Shown in pieces: positions 25,203 to 33,391 of a stretch of DNA of 38,287 nt. The position numbers and the translations under genes are program-made. Each line of letters opens with the position of its first letter. The stretch's first letter is position 1. A model generated the notes under the pieces. That model was not told where the DNA came from. It worked only from the letters and a program-made list of their open reading frames with translations, and searched no databases. Origin of the DNA: a bacterium (GTDB lineage: Bacteria > Actinomycetota > Thermoleophilia > Miltoncostaeales > Miltoncostaeaceae); NCBI GenBank assembly GCA_029977205.1, contig JAPOLI010000015.1, positions 1-38,287 on the forward strand, written 5' to 3'.

Positions 25203-25976
25203 TCAGGCAGCGTCCGCGGAGGCCCTGCGGGCCTCGCGAATGCCCTCCTTCACCCTGTCCCGACAGTCCGGGTCGTCGCCCCTCACCGGCGGATCGAGGC
25301 CCGCGCGGAGCGCCGCGATCTCCGCTTCGAGGTCCTCGACGCGCTGGATCAGGCAGTCAAGAGCATCAGCCACCGGGTCGGGCAGGCGCGTGTGGTCGAG
25401 GTCCGGGTGGTGGATCTTCTCAGGGTCCACGCGCTGGCCGTCCACGACCACGGGCTTGCCGGGGTTGCCGACGACCGTGGAGTTCGCCGGCACGTCCTTG
25501 ACGACGATCGACCCTGCTCCGATCTTGGCGCCCTCCCCGATGTCAAGCGGTCCGAGCACCGAGGCACCCGCACCCACGATCACTCCGTCGTGGAGGGTCG
25601 GGTGGCGCTTGCCCCCATGCTTGCCCGTGCCGCCGAGGGTGACACCCTGGTACACGGTCACGTCCTCACCGATCTCGGTGGTCTCGCCGATCACGACGCC
25701 CATTCCGTGGTCGATGAAGAAACCCGGACCGATGGTGGCGCCAGGATGGATCTCGATCCCGGTGATGAACCGGGACACCTGGCTCAGCATGCGCGCGGGC
25801 AGGCGGAGCCCCCGGGCGTTCAGGCCGTGCGCGGCGCGGTGCATCCAGACCGCGTGGAGGCCGGGGTACGTCAGCACCAGCTCTGCCGTGCTCCGCGCGG
25901 CGGGATCGCGCTCGCGCGCCGCGTCGAGGTCGCGGCGCAGCGCGGATGCGATTCGGTCGGTGAGGCCGCCTGCCAT
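25203..25976 (-). CDS. cysE: Serine O-acetyltransferase
   Basis: Acetylates serine with acetyl-CoA to O-acetylserine, the carbon acceptor for cysteine synthesis. The 257-residue protein has the N-terminal helical region and the left-handed beta-helix of hexapeptide repeats from about residue 75. [17 protein letters not shown] (catalytic His90) and [18 protein letters not shown] are clear. The C-terminus after VGNPGKPV is extended by about 60 residues with a heptad-like stretch ([19 protein letters not shown]) that could form a coiled coil. The usual cysteine-feedback tail cannot be judged. The ATG is 6 bases after TATACT, and it diverges from the NIL-domain gene. Confidence 0.93.
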   Translation of the reverse strand: MAGGLTDRIASALRRDLDAARERDPAARSTAELVLTYPGLHAVWMHRAAHGLNARGLRLPARMLSQVSRFITGIEIHPGATIGPGFFIDHGMGVVIGETTEIGEDVTVYQGVTLGGTGKHGGKRHPTLHDGVIVGAGASVLGPLDIGEGAKIGAGSIVVKDVPANSTVVGNPGKPVVVDGQRVDPEKIHHPDLDHTRLPDPVADALDCLIQRVEDLEAEIAALRAGLDPPVRGDDPDCRDRVKEGIREARRASADAA

Positions 25977-25982
25977 GCGCCG

Positions 25983-25990
25983 AGTATATT
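25983..25990. promoter_or_regulatory. Overlapping divergent -10 boxes, cysE and NIL-domain gene
   Basis: AGTATATT reads TATACT on the minus strand (6 bases before the cysE ATG) and TATATT on the plus strand (28 bases before the NIL-gene GTG). The two boxes share 4 bp, so RNA polymerase cannot occupy both at once. Confidence 0.65.
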
Positions 25991-26017
25991 CACCCCCCTG
26001 CCGAGGGAGCGCTTCTG

Positions 26018-26254
26018 GTGGCAAGTATCCGCGTGAGATTGACATTCCCGGAGGACCTCGTGCGCGAACCGATCGTGCACCGGCTGTCCACCGAGCATGA
26101 CGTCATCTGCAACATCCGCAGGGCCGACGTACGGGACCGCACCGGGTGGGTGATCCTCGAGATCAGCGGCGACGCGGACCACCTCGTGGAGGTGCGCCAG
26201 TGGCTTGAGGACACCGGTGTGCGGGTCGACGACCTGGAGCCCTACCTTCTCTAG
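26018..26254 (+). CDS. Stand-alone NIL-domain protein
   Basis: A 78-residue protein that is nearly all one NIL domain: [19 protein letters not shown] at the start, then [18 protein letters not shown] and [21 protein letters not shown] domains are ACT-like ligand-binding modules found at the end of methionine ABC transporter ATPases and as free proteins beside sulfur genes. A sensing role for a sulfur amino acid is plausible but unproven. The start GTG has a GAGGGAG ribosome site 8 bases upstream. It is divergent from cysE and followed by a GNAT gene 55 bp downstream. Confidence 0.85.
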   Translation: MASIRVRLTFPEDLVREPIVHRLSTEHDVICNIRRADVRDRTGWVILEISGDADHLVEVRQWLEDTGVRVDDLEPYLL

Positions 26255-26309
26255 CGTCTCTGCAGACGGGGCCCAGTGCCAGATCGCGCCATCGCCCACC
26301 GCCCGGGCG

Positions 26310-26921
26310 GTGCGGCTCGAGAACGTCCGCGCGCGCGATGCCGCGGCATTCCACGCGCTCATGCAGGCGGTGCCCGCCGATCCCCCGTTTGACCTGGCAC
26401 TGGAGCCTGGAGATCCGGTCGGTGCCTTCGCGCGCGAGGCGGGCTTCACGCCCTATGCGACCACCGTCCGGTTCGCGCGGGCGATCGACGGGTTCCCCGA
26501 GGGCGAGCCGGCCGACGGGGTGCGCCTGCTCACCTACGACAACGCGATGGCCGACCGCTACGACGAGGCGGAGTTCGACGCCCTGCATGGAACGGCCATC
26601 TTCGCGGCGATGGGCCGCCCAACGGGATACAGCCAGGGCGCCGGCTTCGGGGACTTCACGGTGGCCATGCGCGGGGACAGGCTCATCGGTTTCTGCTTCA
26701 CGCAGGTCCCGGAAGGGATCATCTGGTGGCTGGGCGTCGTTCCCGACGAGAGACGCAAGGGAGTCGCCCGGATGCTGCTCGGGTCGGCGGCGCGTGCCAC
26801 GCGGACTGCCGGCGGCACACACCTGCTGATGGAGGCGGAGGACACACCAGAGGCGAGGGCCTTCTTCGGTGCCCTGGGGTTCCGCGAACGCGGCACGCGG
26901 GAGTTGCTGCTCAGCGCCTGA
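26310..26921 (+). CDS. GNAT-family N-acetyltransferase
   Basis: About 203 residues. The C-terminal half is a GNAT domain: GDFTVAMRGDRLIGFCFTQV, WWLGVVPDERRKGVARMLL (RxxGxA acetyl-CoA loop) and EAEDTPEARAFFGALGFRER. The N-terminal half looks like a degenerate second GNAT repeat. The substrate is unknown. The start is not certain: GTG 26310 begins just before the recognisable fold, while in-frame GTG 26217 or TTG 26205 would overlap the NIL gene. It probably shares the NIL-gene transcript. It converges on cysK with a 30-bp gap. Confidence 0.78.
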   Translation: MRLENVRARDAAAFHALMQAVPADPPFDLALEPGDPVGAFAREAGFTPYATTVRFARAIDGFPEGEPADGVRLLTYDNAMADRYDEAEFDALHGTAIFAAMGRPTGYSQGAGFGDFTVAMRGDRLIGFCFTQVPEGIIWWLGVVPDERRKGVARMLLGSAARATRTAGGTHLLMEAEDTPEARAFFGALGFRERGTRELLLSA

Positions 26922-26951
26922 GCGGGGAGGCGCTCCCGGGCATCGCCGGCT

Positions 26952-27881
26952 CTAGGCGTCGGCGAAGAGCGCGGTGGAGAGGTACCTCTCCCCCGTGTCG
27001 CAGATGATCGTGACGATCACCGCGCCCTGGTTCTCCGGGCGCTTGGCCATCTGCATCGCCGCCCAGACGTTCGCCCCCGCGGAGATCCCCGTGAGGATGG
27101 CCTCCTCGCGGGCGAGGCGGCGGGAGACCTCAAAGGCGTCCTCCGCCGTCGCCTGGATCACCTCGTCGTATACGCCCGTGTCGAGAACGCCCGGAACGAA
27201 CCCCGCACCGATGCCCTGGATCTTGTGCGGCGAGGGGTCGCCGCCCGAGAGCACCGGGGAGTCGGCGGGCTCGACGGCCACGACGCGCACATCGGGCTTC
27301 TTCTCCTTCAGGACGCGCCCCACCCCCGTCACGCTCCCGCCGGTGCCGACGCCCGCGACGAACACGTCCACGGCGCCATCGGTGTCGTCCCAGATCTCCA
27401 CGGCGGTCGTCCGCGCATGAACATCCGGGTTGGCGGGATTCTCGAACTGGTGCGGGATGAATGCCCCAGGGGTATCGGCGGCGATCTCCTGCGCCTTCGC
27501 AATGGCCCCGCGCATGCCTTCGGGGGCCGGCGTGAGAACGAGTTCGGCCCCGTATGCCTTAAGCAGGGCGCGCCGCTCCATGCTCATGCTCTCGGGCATC
27601 GTCAGGATGCAGCGGTAGCCGCGGGCGGCGGCGACGAAGGCCAGGGCGATCCCGGTGTTTCCGGACGTGGGCTCGACGATGACGCTCTCGCCGGGCACGA
27701 GGTCACCGGCAGCCTCTGCGGCCTCCACCATCGCGAGGCCAATGCGGTCCTTCACGCTGCCGGCGGGGTTCGCCGACTCCATCTTGCCGAGGATCGTCGC
27801 CCCGGTTTCCTCCGAGATCCGGGAGAGACGCACGAGCGGCGTGCCTCCCACGAGATCGGTCATGGACTCCACGATAGGCAT
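26952..27881 (-). CDS. cysK: Cysteine synthase A (O-acetylserine sulfhydrylase)
   Basis: PLP enzyme joining O-acetylserine and sulfide to cysteine. The 309-residue protein has the PLP lysine Lys44 in [11 protein letters not shown], the substrate loop PTSGNTGIA at 71-79, the phosphate cup [11 protein letters not shown] near 178 and [10 protein letters not shown] near 265. In other bacteria CysK also binds CysE and, in Firmicutes, the regulator CymR; both partners have relatives in this window. The ATG lies 7 bases after TAGCCT. It is divergent from the CstB-like gene across an 89-bp region with a palindrome. Confidence 0.94.
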   Translation of the reverse strand: MPIVESMTDLVGGTPLVRLSRISEETGATILGKMESANPAGSVKDRIGLAMVEAAEAAGDLVPGESVIVEPTSGNTGIALAFVAAARGYRCILTMPESMSMERRALLKAYGAELVLTPAPEGMRGAIAKAQEIAADTPGAFIPHQFENPANPDVHARTTAVEIWDDTDGAVDVFVAGVGTGGSVTGVGRVLKEKKPDVRVVAVEPADSPVLSGGDPSPHKIQGIGAGFVPGVLDTGVYDEVIQATAEDAFEVSRRLAREEAILTGISAGANVWAAMQMAKRPENQGAVIVTIICDTGERYLSTALFADA

Positions 27882-27888
27882 GCGGGTC

Positions 27889-27894
27889 AGGCTA
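27889..27894 (-). promoter_or_regulatory. -10 box of cysK
   Basis: TAGCCT lies 7 bases before the cysK ATG, leaderless geometry. Confidence 0.6.
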
Positions 27895-27897
27895 CCA

Positions 27898-27911
27898 GCG
27901 AACGAGTTCGC
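27898..27911. promoter_or_regulatory. Palindromic candidate operator in the cysK / CstB-like divergent region
   Basis: GCGAAC-GA-GTTCGC, perfect 6-bp arms, sits 3 bp upstream of the cysK -10 box and about 30 bp upstream of the divergent -10. It could block or activate both promoters. The binding protein is unknown. Confidence 0.45.
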
Positions 27912-27939
27912 ATCATCTATCCGGGGACTCCGTCATGCT

Positions 27940-27945
27940 TATAGT
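27940..27945 (+). promoter_or_regulatory. -10 box of the CstB-like gene
   Basis: TATAGT is followed by a 25-base stretch containing GGAG, 5 bases before the ATG at 27971. This places transcription start near 27952, after the in-frame ATG codons at 27935 and 27950, which argues for the 27971 start. Confidence 0.5.
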
Positions 27946-27970
27946 GCGTATGAGCTACAGCGGAGCGCGG

Positions 27971-29350
27971 ATGCTCTTCCAGCAGGTCATCAACGAGGAT
28001 CTGGGATGCGCGTCGTACCTCGTGGGCGACACCGAGACCGGCGAGGCGGTCGTCGTCGATCCTCAGTGGGAGATCACGCCCTACCTTGACGTCGCGGCCC
28101 GCCGCGGCTTGCGCATCACGCACATTATCGAGACGCACACGCACGCCGACCACGTCTCCGGGCGGGGTCGGCTGCACGAGGCGACCGGGGCCACGATGCA
28201 CGTGAGTCCGCTTGCCGGAGCGGAGTTCCCACACGAGCCGCTGGATGACGGTGCCGTCGTCGACCTCGGCGGGGTGCGCCTGGAGGCCATGCACCTGCCC
28301 GGCCACCGGCCGGAGCACACGGGCCTGCTGCTGATCGACGCCCGACGCGGTGAGGAGCCGTGGGCCGTGCTCACGGGCGACGCCCTGTTCGTCGGCGACG
28401 TCGGGCGCCCCGACCTCGCCGTGGATGCCGCGGAGGGGGCGAGGGACCAGCACGGCAGCATCACCCGCCTCATGGAGCTGCCGGATTGGGTGGAGGTGTA
28501 CCCGGGTCACATCGGCGGGTCGCTGTGCGGCAGTAGCCGTATCAGCGCGAAGACATCCTCCACGATCGGATTCGAGCGAGGCCATTCCCCGCTGGTTGCC
28601 ACGACGGACGTTGAGGACTTCACGCACGCGCTGACGTCCCAGCTCGGCGTGAAGCCTCCCGACCTCGACCGCGTGGTGGGAATGAACTCCGGACCCCTCG
28701 TCACCGCCAGGGCGCAGGCCCCGGCACTTGAGGGCGATGAGTTCGTGCGGCGCGCCGGGGCAGGTGGCGTCGTCATCGATGGCCGGTCATCGGAGGACTT
28801 CTCCGCGGCGCACATCCCGGGCTCCCTCTCCGTCCCCGCGACGGGATCCGGCTTCGCCACGCGGGCCGCTCTCGTGGCCGGGCGCGATGAGACCCTCTGG
28901 CTCGTCGGATCGGACGAGGCGCAGGAGCGTGACATGGCCGTGCGCCTGGCATCCGTAGGACGCCACGAAATCGCTGGCGTGTTGGCCGGTGGCTTTCCCG
29001 CCTACCTCGCAGAGGGCCTGCCCACGGCGAGCATCGAACGCATCCCCGCGTCCGACCTCCCTGCCCGGCTCGCCTCGGACACCGATATCCTGGTCGTGGA
29101 CGCCCGTGATGAGCCGGAGTTCGCCGAGTACCACCTCCCCGGCTCGGTGAACCGCCCCTACTGGGCGTTTCGGGATGGCCCCGGTGACATCCCCCGCGGC
29201 CGCACCCTCGCGGTGATCTGTGCCGGGGGCAAGCGCGCGGGTCTCGCCGCCAGCGCCCTTGCTCGTGAGGGCCATGGCCCGGTGATCCACGTGGACGGGG
29301 GCGGCGTGCAGACGCTCCGGGAGCTCGGCCTGGAGATGGAGCAGGGCTAG
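27971..29350 (+). CDS. CstB-like persulfide dioxygenase-rhodanese fusion
   Basis: A 459-residue three-domain protein. The N-terminal metallo-beta-lactamase fold is of the ETHE1/persulfide dioxygenase type: HTHADH at 56-61, His112 (PGHRPEHTG) and Asp137 (GDALFVGDVGRPD) are the expected iron ligands, and YPGHIGGSLCG follows. Then comes a rhodanese-like domain (about 255-350) whose active loop (LVGSDEA) lacks the cysteine, and a second rhodanese (about 360-459) with catalytic Cys417 in VICAGGKRAG. The same domain order with an inactive first rhodanese is known from staphylococcal CstB, which turns persulfide into thiosulfate. A sulfide/persulfide detoxifying role here is inferred. It is divergent from cysK, and its stop overlaps the next convergent gene. 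Confidence 0.88.
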   Translation: MLFQQVINEDLGCASYLVGDTETGEAVVVDPQWEITPYLDVAARRGLRITHIIETHTHADHVSGRGRLHEATGATMHVSPLAGAEFPHEPLDDGAVVDLGGVRLEAMHLPGHRPEHTGLLLIDARRGEEPWAVLTGDALFVGDVGRPDLAVDAAEGARDQHGSITRLMELPDWVEVYPGHIGGSLCGSSRISAKTSSTIGFERGHSPLVATTDVEDFTHALTSQLGVKPPDLDRVVGMNSGPLVTARAQAPALEGDEFVRRAGAGGVVIDGRSSEDFSAAHIPGSLSVPATGSGFATRAALVAGRDETLWLVGSDEAQERDMAVRLASVGRHEIAGVLAGGFPAYLAEGLPTASIERIPASDLPARLASDTDILVVDARDEPEFAEYHLPGSVNRPYWAFRDGPGDIPRGRTLAVICAGGKRAGLAASALAREGHGPVIHVDGGGVQTLRELGLEMEQG

Positions 29351-30075
29351 CGGGCGCGCGCCGCCTCGACGAAGGCGGCGATCACGGAACTGGTGGGGTC
29401 GGCCTCGGGGTGCCACTGCACCCCGACCACGAATCGGCGTCCCGGCATCTCGATGGCCTCGACGACCCCATCAGCGCTTGACACCCCCACGAGGGCAAGC
29501 CCCTCCCCCACCCGATCGACCGCCTGATGGTGGTGACTCGGCACCGAGTGGACGACTTCCCCGGCTGCCCCGGCCACCAGCGAACCCTCGTCGAGATCAA
29601 CCAGATGGTCGTTCCCCTCGAACTGCCCGGTGGTGCGTCGATGGTCGGTGCTGCCCAACGACTCCGGCAGGTGCTGCGTGAGGCTCCCGCCGAGCGCGAC
29701 GTTCAGGACCTGCATGCCGCGGCAGATCCCGAGAAGTGGAATATCCCTTTCGATGGCCTCACGTACCAGTGCAAATTCCCAGGCGTCACGCTGTGGGTCC
29801 GGGACCTCCGCCTCATGGTGCGGCTCGGCCCCATACAGCGAGGCATGCATGTCATTGCCCCCGGTGAGCATGAGGCCATCAATCCTGTCGAGGACCGTGG
29901 CCGGATCGACGGACTGGGGCGGTATCACCACGGCGATCGCCCCTGCCGCCACCACCTGGTCCACGTAGTCGGCCGCCACCACTGCGGCGCGCTGATCCCA
30001 TGGCCCCCACTGGGCGGGCAGCAACGCACATGCGATGCCTATGACCGGCGGATGCCCCAGGTCGTTGTCGGCCAT
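29347..30075 (-). CDS. Class I glutamine amidotransferase-like hydrolase (peptidase C26)
   Basis: A 242-residue member of the gamma-glutamyl-GABA hydrolase (PuuD-like) family, cytoplasmic. The nucleophile Cys118 is in LLGICRGMQVLN, the oxyanion-side LMLTGGNDM is near residue 69, and the catalytic His/Glu are in VQWHPEAD near 220. It probably hydrolyses a gamma-glutamyl amide, but the substrate is unknown and no putrescine genes are nearby. The start at 30075 has AGGGG 9 bases upstream. An ATG at 30129, 5 bases after TACCCT, is a leaderless alternative adding 18 residues. It lies downstream of cysN but is separated by 267 bp and has its own candidate promoter. Confidence 0.85.
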   Translation of the reverse strand: MADNDLGHPPVIGIACALLPAQWGPWDQRAAVVAADYVDQVVAAGAIAVVIPPQSVDPATVLDRIDGLMLTGGNDMHASLYGAEPHHEAEVPDPQRDAWEFALVREAIERDIPLLGICRGMQVLNVALGGSLTQHLPESLGSTDHRRTTGQFEGNDHLVDLDEGSLVAGAAGEVVHSVPSHHHQAVDRVGEGLALVGVSSADGVVEAIEMPGRRFVVGVQWHPEADPTSSVIAAFVEAARAR

Positions 30076-30134
30076 TACGCGCAACCCCTGCATCTCGGGC
30101 CCCGCATACCTCGGTGGGGCGTGGACCATGCTGA

Positions 30135-30140
30135 AGGGTA
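30135..30140 (-). promoter_or_regulatory. Candidate -10 box of the C26 hydrolase gene
   Basis: TACCCT lies 5 bases before an in-frame ATG at 30129 and 59 bases before the preferred ATG at 30075. Confidence 0.4.
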
Positions 30141-30342
30141 CCGGAGGGGCACCCGCGAGCGGATGTGCGCCACCCCTGCGAGCGACACCCGGTCAGTCAC
30201 CAGCGGGGCCCGTGCGGAATGTCGCCTAGGTCGTGCGAGCGGACCATCCGACGGCGCGACACGAGGCGCGGCGGCGTGGTGCACGCGGTGAGACGCGCCT
30301 GCTGGTAGCCAGGCTGCGGGACTGGTGCCCGCGCGGGCGGCT
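30141..30342. other. Intergenic region downstream of cysN
   Basis: Beyond the candidate promoter of the C26 gene I see no gene here. Short GC palindromes lie just after the cysN stop (GCCCGC/GCGGGC at 30327-30338, and GCCTG/CAGGC at 30297-30314), which may end the cys transcript. Evidence for termination is weak. Confidence 0.4.
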
Positions 30343-31605
30343 TTACGCGACAGCAGCAGCCGTGCCGGTCAGGATCACGACACCGACGGTCCGGTTCGTC
30401 GCGGAGTCGACGAGAATCGCTGCCCCACGCGCGCGATTGGACGAGTAGGCCTCGGCGACTACGGGAGCAGCCGTATGCAGCGAGACGACCCCGATGTCGT
30501 TCACTTCAAGGGCACTCGCAGGCTCATGACGCAGCGTGCCGAGATCCAGCCGGGCCTCCAACGAATCCACGATCACCGGGACGTACCGGGTGCCTTGGCG
30601 GAACTCCATGCGGGCCCCGGGCACGAGCGGTGTCTCATCAAGCCACGCGACTGTTGCTTCGACACGGCTCGAAAGCGGGGGCGCGGAGTCCACCCCGACG
30701 AGGGTGTCGCCGCGCGCCACGTCCACGTCGTCCTCCAGATGCACGGTGACACTCAGCGGGGCTGCGGCGAGATCGGTGTCGGTGCCAAGCACGTCGATGC
30801 GAGCTACTCGCGACATCACGCCTGACGGCAGCGCGACGACGTCATCGCCCACGGCGATTGCGCCGCTCTCGATCCGGCCCGAGAGACCACGAAGGTCGGC
30901 ACCGTCGAGATCATGGCGGACGACCCACTGCACGGGCATGGTGAAGGCGTCGTCAGCCATGGGTGGGTCGATTTCATGGAGGAGATCCAGAACGGTGGGT
31001 CCCGCATACCACGGGATTGTCTCGGCGGGGGCGACGACGTTCGCTCCCTCGAGTGCCGAAATCGGAACCACTGTCACGTGATGACAGCCGACACCGGCGC
31101 CGACCTCGACAAGCCCGACTTCGATCTCGCGGAACCGCTGCTCGTCATAGCCCACGAGATCGATCTTGTTCACGCACGCGATGATCTCCCGCAGGCCGAG
31201 GAGTGCGCACAGCGCGAGATGCCGGCGGGTCTGGGCCGTGATCCCGTGGACGGCGTCCACCAGGAGGATCGCCACATCCGAGCCAGCTGCAGCGGTCACC
31301 ATGTTGCGGGTGTACTGCTCGTGCCCCGGCGCGTCGGCAAGGAGGATGCGGCGGCCATTGGCGTCGAACGAGCGATACGCGGCATCGATGGTGATGCCCT
31401 GCTCGCGCTCCGCGCGCAGGCCGTCGGTGAGCAAGGCCAGGTCGATGCCCTTCCGGCCGCGCCTGAGGCTCGCCTCCTCGACCGCCTCAAGCTGGTCGCG
31501 GGTGAGATGTCCCGTGTCGTGAAGGAGCCTGCCGATCAGGGTGCTCTTGCCGTCATCGACGGATCCAACGGCCACGACGCGCAGCAACGGGGCGGTGGAT
31601 TGCAT
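30343..31605 (-). CDS. cysN: Sulfate adenylyltransferase subunit 1 (GTPase)
   Basis: GTP-hydrolysing subunit of the CysDN ATP sulfurylase, which makes adenosine 5'-phosphosulfate (APS) from sulfate and ATP. The 420-residue protein has G1 GSVDDGKS at 14-21, the EREQGITID switch region, G3 DAPGHEQYTRNM and G4 NKIDL, followed by two EF-Tu-like beta domains. There is no C-terminal APS kinase (CysC) fusion, consistent with a pathway that reduces APS directly. The ATG overlaps the cysD stop by one base (TGATG). Confidence 0.95.
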   Translation of the reverse strand: MQSTAPLLRVVAVGSVDDGKSTLIGRLLHDTGHLTRDQLEAVEEASLRRGRKGIDLALLTDGLRAEREQGITIDAAYRSFDANGRRILLADAPGHEQYTRNMVTAAAGSDVAILLVDAVHGITAQTRRHLALCALLGLREIIACVNKIDLVGYDEQRFREIEVGLVEVGAGVGCHHVTVVPISALEGANVVAPAETIPWYAGPTVLDLLHEIDPPMADDAFTMPVQWVVRHDLDGADLRGLSGRIESGAIAVGDDVVALPSGVMSRVARIDVLGTDTDLAAAPLSVTVHLEDDVDVARGDTLVGVDSAPPLSSRVEATVAWLDETPLVPGARMEFRQGTRYVPVIVDSLEARLDLGTLRHEPASALEVNDIGVVSLHTAAPVVAEAYSSNRARGAAILVDSATNRTVGVVILTGTAAAVA

Positions 31606-32516
31606 CAGAAGTAGCCGTCCCTTTTCCGATCCTCCATCGCGGCCTCTGACGTACGGTCGTCGGCGCGGGATGCGCCCCGCTCCGACACATCGGACGCACG
31701 GGTCTCCGCCAGCACCTCTCGCGGATCGGCGGCACTCGAGCGGATGGCCCCGGTGCAGGTGGCGTCACCCACGGTGCGAAACCGCACGGTCTCTGTGAAG
31801 GGTTTCTCGTGTGGGTACCGCTCGACGGCGGGGTGGACAGCCAGCAGCATTCCGTCGCGCTCGAATACCTCCCGCTCGTGGGCAAAATAGATAGAGGGCA
31901 GCTCAAGCCCCTCGCGCTCGACGTACGCCCAGATGTCCACCTCGGTCCAGTTAGACAGGGGAAAGACGCGCAGGTGTTCGCCGGGCTTCAGGCGCGCGTT
32001 GTACAAAGACCACGGCTCGGCGCGCTGGTTGCGCGGGTCCCACTGGCCGAACGCATCGCGGTGAGAGAAGAACCGCTCCTTGGCCCGGCTGCGCTCCTCA
32101 TCGCGGCGCGCACCGCCGAAGCACGCCGTCAGTCGATGCTCTGCGATGGCATCGAGCAGCGTGGTTGTCTGCAGCCGATTCCGGCTTGCGCGTGGGCCGG
32201 TCTCATCCTGCACGCGGCCCTGGGCGATTGACTCCTCGACGCTCGCCACGATCAAGCGCTCCTCCAGGCGCGCCACCATGGCGTCGCGGTACGCCACGAC
32301 CTCGTCGAAGTTGTGGCCGGTGTCCACATGCAGGAGCGGGAAGGGGAGTCCCGCGGGCGCGAATGCCTTGACGGCGAGGTGGGTGAGGACGATCGAGTCC
32401 TTGCCGCCGGAGAACAGGAGGACCGGGCGCTCGCACTCGGCGGCACACTCGCGGATCACATGCACCGCCTCCGCCTCGAGGACATCGAGTGTGGACAATT
32501 CGGTCAGGGTTGCCAC
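31605..32516 (-). CDS. cysD: Sulfate adenylyltransferase subunit 2
   Basis: Catalytic ATP-pyrophosphatase subunit of ATP sulfurylase, 303 residues. The PP-loop SGGKDS is at residues 36-41 within LLFSGGKDSIVLTHLA. Other family segments are HVDTGHNFDEVVAYRD, FGGARRDEERSRAKERFFS, PLSNWTEVDIWAYV and the C-terminal MEDRKRDGYF. The GTG start at 32516 lies 13 bp inside the end of tauE, indicating coupled translation. The same frame stays open far upstream through tauE and cysH but that part is not coding. Confidence 0.95.
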   Translation of the reverse strand: MATLTELSTLDVLEAEAVHVIRECAAECERPVLLFSGGKDSIVLTHLAVKAFAPAGLPFPLLHVDTGHNFDEVVAYRDAMVARLEERLIVASVEESIAQGRVQDETGPRASRNRLQTTTLLDAIAEHRLTACFGGARRDEERSRAKERFFSHRDAFGQWDPRNQRAEPWSLYNARLKPGEHLRVFPLSNWTEVDIWAYVEREGLELPSIYFAHEREVFERDGMLLAVHPAVERYPHEKPFTETVRFRTVGDATCTGAIRSSAADPREVLAETRASDVSERGASRADDRTSEAAMEDRKRDGYF

Positions 32517-33391
32517 GCGGCCCCCTGCCGAGCCACACGCACGTGGCGGTACACGGCAAGCGTCATGAGGCCGACGATGCCGAACCAGACGACGAGCCCG
32601 ATCGGGGGCAGCGGCAGCCCGGCCTTCACGGCGAGCGAGCCGGAAGCAGCCAGCAGTACGCCGGCAAGCACCGTCCGGAGTGCCAGAGCCGGCAGGCGCA
32701 CCGAGACCCTGGTTCCGATGAGGACACCGGGGATGGCCCCCAGGAGGAGAAGGCCCGCGATCAGATAGTCCACGTTTCCGATGACCATGTTGCCGATCGC
32801 TGCGGCCCACAGAAGAAGTGCGGCATGGAAGATGTCCGTGCCAACCACCCGGTGGGGTCCGAGTTGGAAGACCGCGATCAGCAGAAGCGCGAGGATCGCT
32901 CCCGAGCCAGCAGACGTGAGCCCCAGTATGAAACCGACGATCAGGCCGCTGATCACGGCGGCGAGGAACTGGTTGCGCGGCGCGCGCTCTGCACGGGTCT
33001 GTGGCGGAAATAGCGTCTGCCAGAACATCGCTACGGCACACAACCCGATCGCGATCGCGATCACGGCAGTCAGGGGCGTGTCGATCGCGATGCCGATGCG
33101 CCCATCGAGCCAGTGCAGCAGCCAGACTGCACCGAGGGCAGCAGGCACACTTCCCACGGCGAGCTGAAGGGAGAGGCGCACATCCACCGTGCTCTTCTTG
33201 AAATGGCTCAGGCCGCCGACTGTCTTCGTGACAGCGGCGTAGAAGAGATCCGTTCCGATTGCTGCCACAGGTGGCACGCCTGCTACCCCGACGAGGAGAG
33301 GGGTCATGAGAGACCCACCGCCGACGCCCGTCGCCCCGACCAGCAGCCCAACGCCCAGGCCGAAGGCAACCATGAGAAGTATGTGGGTCAA
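32504..33391 (-). CDS. TauE/SafE-family sulfite/sulfonate membrane transporter
   Basis: An inner-membrane protein of 295 residues with about eight hydrophobic segments and the internal repeat typical of the family: GATGVGGGSLMTPLL near residue 23 and GLTSAGSGAILALLLI in the second half. Family members export sulfite or sulfoacetate or take up sulfur compounds. Between an APS reductase and ATP sulfurylase the likely role is sulfite export or uptake of a sulfur oxyanion; direction is not determined. The start TTG at 33391 gives the usual THILL N-terminus, has GAGGGG 8 bases upstream and overlaps the cysH stop (TTGA). An ATG at 33373 is the alternative. Confidence 0.87.
   Translation of the reverse strand: MTHILLMVAFGLGVGLLVGATGVGGGSLMTPLLVGVAGVPPVAAIGTDLFYAAVTKTVGGLSHFKKSTVDVRLSLQLAVGSVPAALGAVWLLHWLDGRIGIAIDTPLTAVIAIAIGLCAVAMFWQTLFPPQTRAERAPRNQFLAAVISGLIVGFILGLTSAGSGAILALLLIAVFQLGPHRVVGTDIFHAALLLWAAAIGNMVIGNVDYLIAGLLLLGAIPGVLIGTRVSVRLPALALRTVLAGVLLAASGSLAVKAGLPLPPIGLVVWFGIVGLMTLAVYRHVRVARQGAAWQP

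Noticed and set aside
26924-26940. GGGAG/CTCCC mini-hairpin between the GNAT gene and cysK as terminator
   Set aside because: The stem is only 5 bp with a 3-base loop and no T-tail, too weak to call.
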